Below, one piece after another: positions 17,636 to 26,556 of a DNA stretch of 64,000 nucleotides; the stretch's first letter is position 1, and each line of letters starts with the position of its first letter. The notes under the pieces were generated by a model. It searched no databases and had not been told where the DNA came from. It worked only from the letters and a program-made list of their open reading frames with translations. The stretch spans positions 620,001-684,000 of the forward strand of contig NZ_PUHY01000010.1 of assembly GCF_002967765.1 (NCBI RefSeq), in the 5' to 3' direction. The stretch comes from Blastopirellula marina. GTDB lineage: Bacteria > Planctomycetota > Planctomycetia > Pirellulales > Pirellulaceae. The position numbers and the translations under genes were made by a program.

Positions 17636-17731
17636 ACTCCCAATTTGGCCTTATCTCCATTGCCCTAGATTGGGGAACCCAGTATCGTTCGAGCCGTTGT
17701 CCCACTTTCCCCACCCCCAGGGAGCCAACCG

Positions 17732-18022
17732 GTGACCGGCCCTATTCGAAACAATCAATGCTCAACAGCCTTCAGGCTAGGTCTGATGGGGCTGCTTTTA
17801 TCGAGTATTGGCTGCGCTGGCATGGTCGGACCGAATTGGACCAACCCCGGCACCATGCGACAGCAACAGCTGCGCGCGATCGTTGACGATCCATACCCCG
17901 ATACCGATGCCGGGCCCGAAATGCTCGGCGTTCGACCGCGTGATTTCCAGCAATCTCTTCCGGAGGCAGTGAAGTTGCGGCCTAATTTCTACGCCGCTCC
18001 ACCACGTCGCGTTGGCTGGTGA
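17732..18022 (+). CDS. Small lipoprotein (96 aa)
   Basis: The GTG at 17732 is preceded by AGGGAG at a good distance. The N-terminus ends in a lipobox (LGLMGLLLSSIGCAG), so the mature protein would be lipid-anchored. The mature part is Pro-rich (NWTNPGTM, DDPYPDTDAGP, NFYAAPPRR) with no recognisable domain. It resembles short envelope proteins found repeatedly in planctomycetes. It stands 79 bases before the pseudouridine synthase gene. Function is unknown. Confidence 0.75.
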   Translation: MTGPIRNNQCSTAFRLGLMGLLLSSIGCAGMVGPNWTNPGTMRQQQLRAIVDDPYPDTDAGPEMLGVRPRDFQQSLPEAVKLRPNFYAAPPRRVGW

Positions 18023-18100
18023 ACCCCATGACGTCAGGCCGTATCAGGCGTATCATAGAGCAATTCGTTTGAATTCCTCTTTCCCATCTATCGGCCTGCA

Positions 18101-19078
18101 ATGCCTGGTTCATCGTCATCGTCTTCCTCTGCACGTCTGCACAAAGTGTTGGCCGAGGCCGGGATTGGATCCCGCCGCAAGTGCGAGGAAATCATCCAGG
18201 AAGGCCGCGTTGAAGTCGACGGCGAGTTCGTCACCGAACTGGGCACCGTCGTCGATCCCGAAAAGCAGAAAATCACTGTCGACGGCCAACGTATTCGGGC
18301 CCGTCGAAAGCAATACTTCATTCTCAACAAGCCCGTAGGCGTCGTCAGCACCAACTTCGACCAGGAAGGCCGCACCCGCGTGGTCGACCTGGTCCCACAA
18401 GACGAACGCCTGTTCACGATCGGTCGGCTTGATCGTCAGAGCGAAGGGTTAATCATCGTCACCAACGACGGCGAACTCGCCAACCAGTTGGCCCATCCGC
18501 GTTACGGCGTGGCGAAGACCTACCACGTCGAAGTGGCCGGCATGCCATCGCCCGATGAACTAAAGATGATCCAAAGCGGCGTTTACTTCGCCGAGGGCTT
18601 CGTGCAGGCCGAAAGCTGCAAGCTGAAACGAAAGCTAAAGAAGAGTGCAATCCTCGAGATCGTGCTTCGCGAAGGGAAAAACCGCGAAATTCGCCGCATG
18701 TTGGCCAAAGTCGGCCATAAGGTACTGAAGCTGAAACGGGTCTCGATCGGCCCGCTGAAATTGGGCGAAGTCCCAGCTGGCGCTTTCCGCGAGCTAACCC
18801 CGTCGGAAGTCAAAGCCTTACGAGCTTATTCTGACGCAGAGAGGGCCAAGGGAGCCCCCAAACGCAAATCCGCCGGTCGCCGCACCGCTGGCACCAGCAA
18901 CTTTGTTCCTGGCAAGAAAACGGCCAAGAAGAAGCCATTCGGTCCTGGCCGGAAAAAGAAGAAGAAACGAAATACTGGCGGCCAGAAAACGCCACTCGTT
19001 TCCGAGGCTAGACGTGGCCAGGGACGGATCGTAAAGCAGAAAAAGGCATCTCGCAAGAAGCAGACTCGCCAGAAGTAA
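18101..19078 (+). CDS. RsuA/RluB-family pseudouridine synthase with basic C-terminal tail
   Basis: This 325-aa protein has an N-terminal S4 RNA-binding domain (residues ~8-60, RLHKVLAEAGIGSRRKCEEI). The catalytic domain contains the essential aspartate in FTIGRLDRQSEGLIIVTNDG and the later REGKNREIRRML motif. It should isomerise a specific uridine in rRNA, most like RluB on 23S rRNA; RsuA-type specificity cannot be excluded. The last ~80 residues form a Lys/Arg/Gly-rich extension (KKTAKKKPFGPGRKKKKK) absent from compact homologues, probably an RNA-binding tail. The pyrK-like gene follows after 23 bases. Confidence 0.92.
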   Translation: MPGSSSSSSSARLHKVLAEAGIGSRRKCEEIIQEGRVEVDGEFVTELGTVVDPEKQKITVDGQRIRARRKQYFILNKPVGVVSTNFDQEGRTRVVDLVPQDERLFTIGRLDRQSEGLIIVTNDGELANQLAHPRYGVAKTYHVEVAGMPSPDELKMIQSGVYFAEGFVQAESCKLKRKLKKSAILEIVLREGKNREIRRMLAKVGHKVLKLKRVSIGPLKLGEVPAGAFRELTPSEVKALRAYSDAERAKGAPKRKSAGRRTAGTSNFVPGKKTAKKKPFGPGRKKKKKRNTGGQKTPLVSEARRGQGRIVKQKKASRKKQTRQK

Positions 19079-19101
19079 GCCACTAGAAAGATTAGCAACC
19101 G

Positions 19102-19953
19102 ATGTCGCAATTTCAGTTCCAAGCCACTTCGATTGTCGAGAACGTCCAATTGGCAACCCGCATCTATCGGGTTCGCTTCGAGGCCCCTGAGATCGCGGCC
19201 AAGATCAAACCGGGCCAGTTCGTCATGGTTCGGATTAGCGAGTGCTTCGATCCGCTACTCGGCCGAGCATTTGCCTTGTATGACGTCATCGCGAACGAGA
19301 ACGGAAAACCCACGTTCGTCGACGTGGTTTACCAAGTTCACGGCAAGCTTACTTCGCGGCTGAAGGATATGGAGCCCGGCCAGAAGTTGGAAGTCTGGGG
19401 GCCGCTGGGGAACGGCTTTACATTGCCTGAGACCGATCACCTGATCTTGGTGGCCGGCGGCATCGGGCAAACTCCCTTCCTGGCCGTCGCCAAGCAAGTC
19501 TTTGGACTGCAGCAGTACGGGGCAGGGGAGTCCGAGACCTCGAAGCCCAAGAAGGTGACACTTTGCTACGGAGCTCGCACCGCAACCGATTTCGCCGGAC
19601 TAGATGATTTCCGAGCGACTGGTCTCGATCTGAAGATCTGCACAGAGGACGGCAGCGCAGGCTACCACGGACTAGTCACCGCCTTATTGGACCAGGCAAT
19701 CGACGAAGGAATCGGCCAGTGTCACGTTTTGTGCTGTGGCCCTGAGAAAATGATGGAAGCCGTCAGCGAGCTTACCGGAAAGCGCACGGTGCCGTGCCAA
19801 GTTTCGCTCGAAACGCCCATGGCATGCGGCATCGGAATCTGCTTCACCTGCGTCGCACCGGTTCGCCAAGAGGACGGAAGCTGGGACTATAAAAGAACAT
19901 GTGTCGAAGGGCCAATCTTCGACGCATGTGAAATTGCTTGGGATCAAGCTTAA
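19102..19953 (+). CDS. pyrK: Dihydroorotate dehydrogenase electron-transfer subunit-like flavoprotein
   Basis: This 283-aa protein has the ferredoxin-reductase layout: an FAD domain (residues 1-105, RIYRVRFEAPE, KPGQFVMVRI), an NAD domain (LILVAGGIGQTPFLAVAKQV, then a pair of core strands) and a C-terminal 2Fe-2S region. CGIGICFTCVAPV and the later RTCVEGPIF supply the cluster cysteines. This is the PyrK pattern, which passes electrons from PyrD to NAD in pyrimidine synthesis. No pyrD is adjacent, so another partner is possible. A terminator hairpin follows the stop. Confidence 0.85.
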   Translation: MSQFQFQATSIVENVQLATRIYRVRFEAPEIAAKIKPGQFVMVRISECFDPLLGRAFALYDVIANENGKPTFVDVVYQVHGKLTSRLKDMEPGQKLEVWGPLGNGFTLPETDHLILVAGGIGQTPFLAVAKQVFGLQQYGAGESETSKPKKVTLCYGARTATDFAGLDDFRATGLDLKICTEDGSAGYHGLVTALLDQAIDEGIGQCHVLCCGPEKMMEAVSELTGKRTVPCQVSLETPMACGIGICFTCVAPVRQEDGSWDYKRTCVEGPIFDACEIAWDQA

Positions 19954-19974
19954 AGCAGAGCCATCCTCAACGAC

Positions 19975-20005
19975 AAAACGCCTGCTGATGCACAACAGGC
20001 GTTTT
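19975..20005. terminator. Bidirectional intrinsic terminator after pyrK
   Basis: AAAACGCCTG (19975-19984) and CAGGCGTTTT (19996-20005) form a perfect 10-bp stem with an 11-nt loop. The T run ends the plus-strand copy and the A run gives the same on the other strand. It should end pyrK transcription and could also serve rpsT, which converges from the right. Confidence 0.85.
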
Positions 20006-20104
20006 AATGGACTTACAAGCCTAGCAATCACGCGGGATCACAATCGGCGAGCTTATGATTCGCCGATGAGCCCATGAGCGTGCTGCGAAAGAACCGCCCG
20101 AGAA

Positions 20105-20383
20105 CTAGGCGGAAGCCTTCTGCTTGGCGGTCTTAATGTGGTGCGACAAACGCGACTTCAGGCGCGAGGTCGTCTTTGGGTGCAGAACCCGCTTGGCGCC
20201 AGCTTTGTCGAGTTTCTTCACCGTGGCGCGAAATTGCTCTTCGGCCTTCTCGAAATCGGATGCGGCAACGGCTTCACGCACGCTACGGATCGAAGATCGG
20301 AGGGACGACTTAACCGCACGGTTGTGTGCGCGGCGAACCACATTCTGGCGAAGACGTTTTTTGGCGCTCTTGGTATTAGGCAT
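20105..20383 (-). CDS. rpsT: 30S ribosomal protein S20
   Basis: This 92-aa, strongly basic helical protein reads MPNTKSAKKRLRQNVVRRAH at its start, the typical S20 opening, and ends in the conserved region KTTSRLKSRLSHHIKTAKQK. It binds 16S rRNA early in 30S assembly. It starts at ATG 20383 and is transcribed alone on the minus strand, about 70 bases downstream of the TPR gene stop. Length is normal. Confidence 0.97.
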   Translation of the reverse strand: MPNTKSAKKRLRQNVVRRAHNRAVKSSLRSSIRSVREAVAASDFEKAEEQFRATVKKLDKAGAKRVLHPKTTSRLKSRLSHHIKTAKQKASA

Positions 20384-20455
20384 GATTGAACCGGGTAATC
20401 GGAAACGAACAGTCCTTTGTCAGACTCTTAATTTAAGCTACTCATCATGCCGCAT

Positions 20456-21889
20456 TTACAGCAGTTTGTCTAGCCGTAGCTTCACATCTTTGTAGGAAGC
20501 GTCGATTTTGTGGAGCCGCTTGAGGTTTTTACTGGCCGAAACCCAGTCCTTCAGCCCTTGCGCGAGCACGCCAGCTCGATAAAGGAGCAGCTTCAATCCG
20601 TCAGAACTCATGTTCTCTGCACGAGTTAGGCCTTCTTCATACGCTGCCAGGGCCGCTTTGTACTGTTTGCGGGACTGGAGGCATTCGCCCTTGTTGAGAT
20701 GGCAAATTGCGTAATGTTTATCGTCCGCTGCGGCGACCTCATCGAACAATTGTTCGGCTTGTTCAAAGTTTCCCATCCGCTTGAGCCTCACCGCGAGTTC
20801 ATATTTTAGGACAATATCGCCCGGCTTTCGCTGATTTCGCTTCGAGAAGACTTCCAATTCGATGCGATTCAGGTCGTTGCGAGCCGTTTCGACCAGCTCG
20901 AGCAGTTCCGGAGTTGGGGTGGCGGCGGCTTGTTTCTCGGCCAGACGGAATCGATGACGAGCCTTGACCATCATCAACTCCTCCCGTTTCTCGATCAGCT
21001 CAAGCGTGTCGCCAAAATGAGCTTGGGCCTGGTTCCAGACCTCGTCTGCCTCGAAGAATTTGCCTTCTTCGCAGCAAAGATCGATCAACATCATGTAGTT
21101 GGACGAGATGTCGGGATTGTTCTCGATCCGATTTTTTAGCTTTTGCTTCTCCGTCAACGGCCCTTGGGCAGCTGGGGGAGCTTCGCCACTTTCCTCCTGA
21201 GCAGCCAGTTGCTTACGACGTAGCTTGGCGGCTTCTTCCGGATCGAGACGGTTGGTAACGGTCGACAGCCCCTGAGCACGGCGCTCGCGATCGATCGTCA
21301 ATTGCGAGATCATCTTGTTGGCTTCGTCGTCACCACGTTTCTTTTCTTCGATGAAATGCCACAGCGAGATCGCTTGGTCAAACTGGCCGACTTTACCGAG
21401 GTATCGGGCACAGTGCCGCATAACCTCCATATCGCCCGGCGAACCGTCCATGGCGTTTTTCATGTAACGCAAGCCGACTTCATTGAATCGCAGGGCGGCA
21501 CACGCATCGACCATCGCCCGCAGCGTGACGCTGTCGTAAGGATTATTTTTCAGCAGGTCGATTCCCTCGGAGATCACTTCCAGCCACTTTTTGGCGGCCA
21601 GGGCTTTCTTCACATTTCCTTTGCCGCCAAATGCGGAGAAAACCGAACCCTTCTTCTTTCCCTTAAACTTGAGATCCAAGTTCTCGAACATCTTCTCGAC
21701 GTAGACCAAATTCGCAGGATCACGTCGACAACATTCGCCGAGCAAACTGTGCGCGTAGTCGTAGTCATACTTCGGCTTGCTCATCATCTGCGAAGCATGT
21801 TCGAATAATTGCTGCAGACGCTTTCGTAATGCCGGCGAAACTTCGTAGTCAGATTCTTCAGAGGTTGGGGAACTTGCACCGTCGGACAT
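20456..21889 (-). CDS. Tetratricopeptide-repeat protein
   Basis: ATG 21889 (MSDGASSPTSEESDYEVSPA) is preferred to an in-frame start 20 codons upstream, because the longer end is non-conserved-looking and contains no signal. The 477-aa protein is helical and cytoplasmic, with TPR-like units throughout: ALAAKKWLEVISEGIDLLKN, YLGKVGQFDQAISLWHFIEE, EQAEQLFDEVAAADDKHY and LQSRKQYKAALAAYEEGLTR. A low-complexity Gln/Glu/Ala linker sits in the middle. It probably scaffolds a protein complex; partners are unknown. It is divergent from cobA-hemD. Confidence 0.85.
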   Translation of the reverse strand: MSDGASSPTSEESDYEVSPALRKRLQQLFEHASQMMSKPKYDYDYAHSLLGECCRRDPANLVYVEKMFENLDLKFKGKKKGSVFSAFGGKGNVKKALAAKKWLEVISEGIDLLKNNPYDSVTLRAMVDACAALRFNEVGLRYMKNAMDGSPGDMEVMRHCARYLGKVGQFDQAISLWHFIEEKKRGDDEANKMISQLTIDRERRAQGLSTVTNRLDPEEAAKLRRKQLAAQEESGEAPPAAQGPLTEKQKLKNRIENNPDISSNYMMLIDLCCEEGKFFEADEVWNQAQAHFGDTLELIEKREELMMVKARHRFRLAEKQAAATPTPELLELVETARNDLNRIELEVFSKRNQRKPGDIVLKYELAVRLKRMGNFEQAEQLFDEVAAADDKHYAICHLNKGECLQSRKQYKAALAAYEEGLTRAENMSSDGLKLLLYRAGVLAQGLKDWVSASKNLKRLHKIDASYKDVKLRLDKLL

Positions 21890-22055
21890 AAGCTTTGGCC
21901 AAATCGAATCGAAAACGGGTAAGAAAAGGAGGTGCCTGCCAAGCACCATAATCCGTTACTCCTATTGTATCAACCGCTTCCGTTTCAAGGACGATTCGTC
22001 TTAAATTCATGTAGGACGACATTTTCCCACACGATCCGCCAAACGAGGGATTTCC

Positions 22056-23600
22056 GTGACATCTATTTCCCCGCAGCAAAGCCAGACGCCACCAGGAACC
22101 GTTTACCTGGTGGGCAGTGGCCCGGGTGACCCCGGCCTTTTGACCTGGCGTGGCATTTGTTGTCTGAAGAAAGCGGATGTCGTCCTTTACGATTACCTGA
22201 GCAATCCCGAGCTTCTCAGTTACGTCTCGTCCACCGCCCAGCGACACTGCCTGGGCAGCCATGCCGAGCGAAAGCTGTGGACACAAGAGAAGATCAATGC
22301 CGAAATGGTCGCCCATGCCCAGCAAGGCAAAACGGTCGTTCGTTTAAAGTGTGGCGATCCAACCGTGTTCGCCAGGGCGGCCGAAGAGTTTGAAGCTCTC
22401 CGCAAGTACGATATTCCGTTTCAAATCGTTCCCGGTATCACGGCGGCGTTGGCCGCGAGTGCCTATGCCGGCATCCCGCTGACCCACTCGGCACATGCCT
22501 CGGCCGTCGCGTTTGTGACCGGCCACGAGAAGCCGGGCAAACAAGATTCGTCCATCGATTTTGGTGCACTCGCCAGTTTTCCCGGAACCTTGGTGTTTTA
22601 CATGGGCGTCACCACCGCTCCGCAGTGGAGCGCACAACTGATCGAGCACGGCAAGCCAGCCGATACGCCGTGTGCGATCGTACGACGATGCAGCTGGCCG
22701 GACCAGGAAACGTTTCGTTGTACGCTCGGTGAATTGCCCAGCCTGCTTCACTCTGGCTCGAAAATTCGTCCGCCAGTGATCACCGTAGTTGGCGAGGTCG
22801 CCGCCGACCGGAGTATTCCAAACTGGTTTGAAGAACGACCACTCTTCGGGCATTCGTTTCTGGTAACGCGTCCCGAGCATCAAGCGATCGATCTCCAGCA
22901 TGAACTGTCAGAGCTTGGCGCCGAAGTGGTTCTGCAGCCAGCGATCGATATCGGTCCGCCCCACGACTCACAGCCACTCGACGAAGCGATCCGTCATCTT
23001 GAAAACTACCAATGGGTCGTTTTTTCGAGCGCAAATGGCGTGACGTTTTTCATTCAACGCCTAAAACAACTCGGCTTCGATTATCGGAAACTTGGCCACG
23101 TGAAGTTTGGCTCCATCGGACCTGGCACAGCCGATCACCTTCGTTCGTTTGGGTTCCACACTGACATCCTGCCCGAAGAGTATCGAGCGGAATCGCTCGT
23201 CGATGCACTCACCGCCAGTGTCCGAGGAGATCAAGTCTTACTCATACGGGCATCGCGCGGACGTGATGTTCTGCCGAACGGATTAAGCGAGGCGGGGGCA
23301 CAGGTCACCGAAGTAGTTGCCTACGAAAGTGAAGATGTGACCCAACCTTCAGCAGAGGTCGAGCGTCGCTTAAGCGCTCGCGACGTTGACTGGATTATCG
23401 TGACCAGCAGCGCCATCGCTCGCGCCACGGCCAGCCTGCTACCTGAGGCAATGAAACGCAGCAAGCTCGTAAGCATCAGCCCCATTACCTCGGACACATT
23501 GCGTGAACTTGGCTACGAGCCGACCGTGGAAGCGAAAGTTTACACGATGGACGGAATCGTCGAAGCGATCTTGGACTATGTCACAAAGCTCGCGAATTAG
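22056..23600 (+). CDS. cobA-hemD: Fused uroporphyrinogen-III C-methyltransferase / uroporphyrinogen-III synthase
   Basis: This 514-aa fusion has residues ~12-255 as SUMT: VYLVGSGPGDPGLLTWRG (SAM-binding start), VVRLKCGDPTVFARAAEE and VPGITAALAASAYAGIPLTH. Residues ~265-510 are HemD-like: FLVTRPEHQAIDLQHELSEL, WVVFSSANGVTFFIQRL, and DWIIVTSSAIARATASLL. HemD closes hydroxymethylbilane to uroporphyrinogen III and SUMT methylates it to precorrin-2, the route to siroheme (needed by the sulfite reductase at 11660) and cobalamin. Start is GTG 22056. The fusion is known in several phyla. The gene converges with the next gene, 9 bases away. Confidence 0.95.
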   Translation: MTSISPQQSQTPPGTVYLVGSGPGDPGLLTWRGICCLKKADVVLYDYLSNPELLSYVSSTAQRHCLGSHAERKLWTQEKINAEMVAHAQQGKTVVRLKCGDPTVFARAAEEFEALRKYDIPFQIVPGITAALAASAYAGIPLTHSAHASAVAFVTGHEKPGKQDSSIDFGALASFPGTLVFYMGVTTAPQWSAQLIEHGKPADTPCAIVRRCSWPDQETFRCTLGELPSLLHSGSKIRPPVITVVGEVAADRSIPNWFEERPLFGHSFLVTRPEHQAIDLQHELSELGAEVVLQPAIDIGPPHDSQPLDEAIRHLENYQWVVFSSANGVTFFIQRLKQLGFDYRKLGHVKFGSIGPGTADHLRSFGFHTDILPEEYRAESLVDALTASVRGDQVLLIRASRGRDVLPNGLSEAGAQVTEVVAYESEDVTQPSAEVERRLSARDVDWIIVTSSAIARATASLLPEAMKRSKLVSISPITSDTLRELGYEPTVEAKVYTMDGIVEAILDYVTKLAN

Positions 23601-23609
23601 CCGGAATGC

Positions 23610-24668
23610 TTATCGCTGGTAGATCGGCAGGTAGCCCAGGTCCAGCTGCATCATGATCAAGTTGCATGCTGTGACGTAGATCGGCCCCACGCTCGAATCA
23701 TCCCAATAACCTTCGCCATTCTGCTCGGCCGTGATCCGATCGTACAAACGATTGCGGAAGACTTCCCACAGACTCTTGTCGTCCGTTCCTTCACGATAGA
23801 CAACCTGCGAATAGTACAGGTAAGAGTAGTGCCAATGGCTGAAGGACTGGGCCTGGGTTTGAATCTGGTAGAGATTCTTTTTGCAGTAATCGAGCATCTC
23901 TTTCACGACGTTCGTCTTTGATTCGCCAGCGTTTTGCAAACAGCAAATCGAAGCGGCCGTGATTGCCGGTCGCGAAGTACCGCGATTCTTCGAGCTATAA
24001 GAGATACCACCGTCAGGATTCTGGCAGTCGTAGATGTACTTCTTTGCGTTATCGACGACCTCAGACGGCACTGGGATGCCAGCGTTGCGACAGCCTCGCA
24101 GTCCTTGAACCTGCGTGATCGTGGTCGATCCTTCGTCGAAGTCGTTCCCATCTTTCGCGCTAACGTAGCCCCAACCGCCTGACTTGGTCTGAGCCGACAC
24201 GCTGAACTCGACCGCCTTGTTGAGGATCTTAATCAAATCTTGGCGCCGAAACTCGTCCTCTTCCTCTCCGAGGACCTGCGAGAGAAACAGCATTGAGAAA
24301 CCGTGACCGTACGTATACCGATTGTCGGTCAGCGGGTCGCCGATCAATCCGTTTGGTCGGGCCTTCGATACAAGAAACTCAACCGCTCGGCGAAGATTTT
24401 CCGCGTACGGTCCTTGCATTGTCGTCGACCCAGAGGCACACAGCGCCGTCCCAGCGAGCGCGGTCATCGCGGTGGGATAATTAGCAGCGGTCCAGTGACC
24501 CAAACGCGATTGAGTGCGAGCTACCCAGCCTAAGCCTTTTTCAATACAGGCTCCCCAGGTGCGGCGTTGAGAATCAGAAGGTGGGGCGGCCAATAGCTCT
24601 GGAGCGACCGCAGCCGCGGAAAGCCCGCCCAACATTCCCAACATCCGTCGACGATTCAAACTCTGCAC
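23610..24668 (-). CDS. Secreted prenyltransferase/squalene-cyclase-like repeat protein
   Basis: This 352-aa protein starts at GTG 24668, chosen because GGAGGT lies 5 bases upstream. The N-terminus has a twin-arginine-like signal (NRRRMLGMLGGLSAAAVAPE). The mature part has alpha/alpha-toroid repeats of the prenyltransferase/squalene oxidase type: GLGWVARTQSRLGHWT, AVEFSVSAQTKSGGWGYVSA, YDCQNPDGGISYSSKN and TAEQNGEGYWDDSSVG. The cyclase DxDD acid motif is not visible, so it is likely a non-catalytic or undefined-substrate member, as is common in planctomycetes. Confidence 0.85.
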   Translation of the reverse strand: MQSLNRRRMLGMLGGLSAAAVAPELLAAPPSDSQRRTWGACIEKGLGWVARTQSRLGHWTAANYPTAMTALAGTALCASGSTTMQGPYAENLRRAVEFLVSKARPNGLIGDPLTDNRYTYGHGFSMLFLSQVLGEEEDEFRRQDLIKILNKAVEFSVSAQTKSGGWGYVSAKDGNDFDEGSTTITQVQGLRGCRNAGIPVPSEVVDNAKKYIYDCQNPDGGISYSSKNRGTSRPAITAASICCLQNAGESKTNVVKEMLDYCKKNLYQIQTQAQSFSHWHYSYLYYSQVVYREGTDDKSLWEVFRNRLYDRITAEQNGEGYWDDSSVGPIYVTACNLIMMQLDLGYLPIYQR

Positions 24669-24825
24669 TTGCTACCTCCCGTGGTTCGCTATGGCTTTCC
24701 CTTATTTTTCCAGGTGGCGCACGCGCCGTCTAGCAAACTTTGGCTTATTCAGACTGCAGAAGCGGGAAGTCGATCGAATTTTCACCCAAACACTGGCCGT
24801 TTGAAGGCAAGTGAGATGGGGAGGA

Positions 24826-25008
24826 CTACTTCTGCTCGGCGAACGTGGTGTACGCAAGAAACCCGAGCACGCCAGCACAAACGATGAACGCAATGTCCAT
24901 AATCATGCTGACCCCGCCGAATGGAACTCCAGCCACAAGGTCGAGCGCGAAAATCAAGAGCAGGAGAACGGCGATTACCATTCCCACAATCGTTAGCGCT
25001 TTCGGCAT
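24826..25008 (-). CDS. Small two-helix membrane protein (60 aa)
   Basis: ATG 25008 is preceded by AGGAG at a 7-base spacing, better than the start six codons upstream. The protein is nearly all hydrophobic: helix 1 at residues ~5-27 (TIVGMVIAVLLLLIFALDLV) and helix 2 at ~35-55 (MIMDIAFIVCAGVLGFLAY), with a short AEQK tail. I know of no named family with confidence. It is followed on the minus strand by the prenyltransferase-like gene, 157 bases away. Confidence 0.7.
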   Translation of the reverse strand: MPKALTIVGMVIAVLLLLIFALDLVAGVPFGGVSMIMDIAFIVCAGVLGFLAYTTFAEQK

Positions 25009-25296
25009 TGGCAACTCCTGGAGCAAATCAGCGATACGCTACGGTAGTGAAGAGGAAAATTTTGACCAATTTATCCAGTCCATCCAGTATACCTCGTTCT
25101 AAGGCAATGTCACCTGGACGGTTGGAAGTCGCCTCGAAAGGGAGGCGATATGGTCGTTACGATGCACCAGGCTGGTGTTGGGGAAAAGGAAAAGTCTCTA
25201 CAGTGATACAGTACCAGCCCTGGTCAAAAACGTCCTAATTTAAGTCGTAACTATATTTCCAACAAGTCTTTCAGTCGATCATAAAAGAAGCTTTTC

Positions 25297-26457
25297 ATGA
25301 CGTTTTCCGACGAATCGCGGTGGCAATCTTTCCGCGAAGCGATGCCCGTGACTCAAAAATGGGCCTATTTCGACCACGCAGCGGTTGCCCCTTTACCCCA
25401 ATCTACGGCCCAAGCGATCACAAACTGGTGCCAACAGGCAGCTCACGAAGGTGACACAGTTTGGCTGGACTGGGAACAATTAATCGAAAAAACACGACAA
25501 TCCGGAGCCAAGCTCATTGGAGCTGATACGGACGAAATCGCGCTGGTCAGCAACACGACCCAAGGGATCAACATCGTTGCGGAAGGGATCTCGTGGAAGC
25601 CGGGGGACAATCTAGTAGTTTTGGGGAACGAGTTCCCGTCGAATCTGTATCCGTGGCTTCACCAGCAAACCAAAGGGGTCGAAGTGCGGGTTATTCCGGT
25701 CGAAGGGGTTGAACCTGATCTGAACCGGATTGCCGAGGCCTGTGATGCGAACACGAGGATTCTGACGATCAGCTGGGTCAGTTACAAGACAGGCTGGCGG
25801 ATCGATCCCGCCAAACTTGCCAAAATCGCCCACGATGCCGGTGCGCTGTTCTTTCTCGACGCGATCCAAGGGATGGGTGTTTTTCCGTTAGATGTGCACG
25901 AAGCGGATATCGACTTCCTGGCAGCGGACGGGCATAAGTGGATGCTGGGACCGGAAGGGGCCGGGTTGTTCTATTGCAAGAGGGAACTTCTCGACGAGCT
26001 TTACCCGATCGGTGTTGGCTGGAACAGCGTGGCCGACCGCAAGAATTTTGATAAGACCGATCTCACCTTCCGAACGAGTGCGGCTCGGTACGAAGGTGGA
26101 TCACAGAACATGCCTGGCTTGATCGGGCTGGGCGCTAGTTTGGACTTGCTGCTGCAGTACGGAGCCGGTCCGAAAACATCTGCGATCGGCGAGCGTGTTC
26201 TTCAGGTCACCGACTGGGCATGCGAATCACTGACTAAGGCAGGAGCCAAGCTGATCACCAGTCGAGAAGGGGACGAGCGATCCGGGATCGTATCGTTTCA
26301 AGTTCCTGGTAAGGTTCCGCAAGCCTTGCGAGCAGCAGGTCAGAAGATGGGCGTCAATTTCAGCGTCCGGGGCGACTTCGCACGCCTCAGCCCGCATGCC
26401 TACAACAACCAAGCCGATATCGATCGATTGGTAGAAACCCTGGCAGCCGTCGAGTAA
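25297..26457 (+). CDS. Class V aminotransferase / cysteine-desulfurase-like PLP enzyme
   Basis: This 386-aa fold-type I PLP enzyme carries the cofactor lysine in DFLAADGHKWMLGPEGAG. FLDAIQGMGVFPLDV holds the ring-contacting aspartate, and VSNTTQGINIVAEGI and ARYEGGSQNMPGLIGLGASL bind phosphate. NifS/SufS proteins need a mobile cysteine loop near residue 330, which I cannot identify here, so a general class V aminotransferase or lyase is the safer call. It stands ahead of coaD by 100 bases on the same strand. Confidence 0.88.
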   Translation: MTFSDESRWQSFREAMPVTQKWAYFDHAAVAPLPQSTAQAITNWCQQAAHEGDTVWLDWEQLIEKTRQSGAKLIGADTDEIALVSNTTQGINIVAEGISWKPGDNLVVLGNEFPSNLYPWLHQQTKGVEVRVIPVEGVEPDLNRIAEACDANTRILTISWVSYKTGWRIDPAKLAKIAHDAGALFFLDAIQGMGVFPLDVHEADIDFLAADGHKWMLGPEGAGLFYCKRELLDELYPIGVGWNSVADRKNFDKTDLTFRTSAARYEGGSQNMPGLIGLGASLDLLLQYGAGPKTSAIGERVLQVTDWACESLTKAGAKLITSREGDERSGIVSFQVPGKVPQALRAAGQKMGVNFSVRGDFARLSPHAYNNQADIDRLVETLAAVE

Positions 26458-26556
26458 GCTTTCAGCAGGCACCGACAATCGTCAATCCCATGGCGGCTTC
26501 TATCGAGGCGGCCATGAAATCCTTTCCCTTTCACGATTTGCTTTCTGGAAGTGTTG

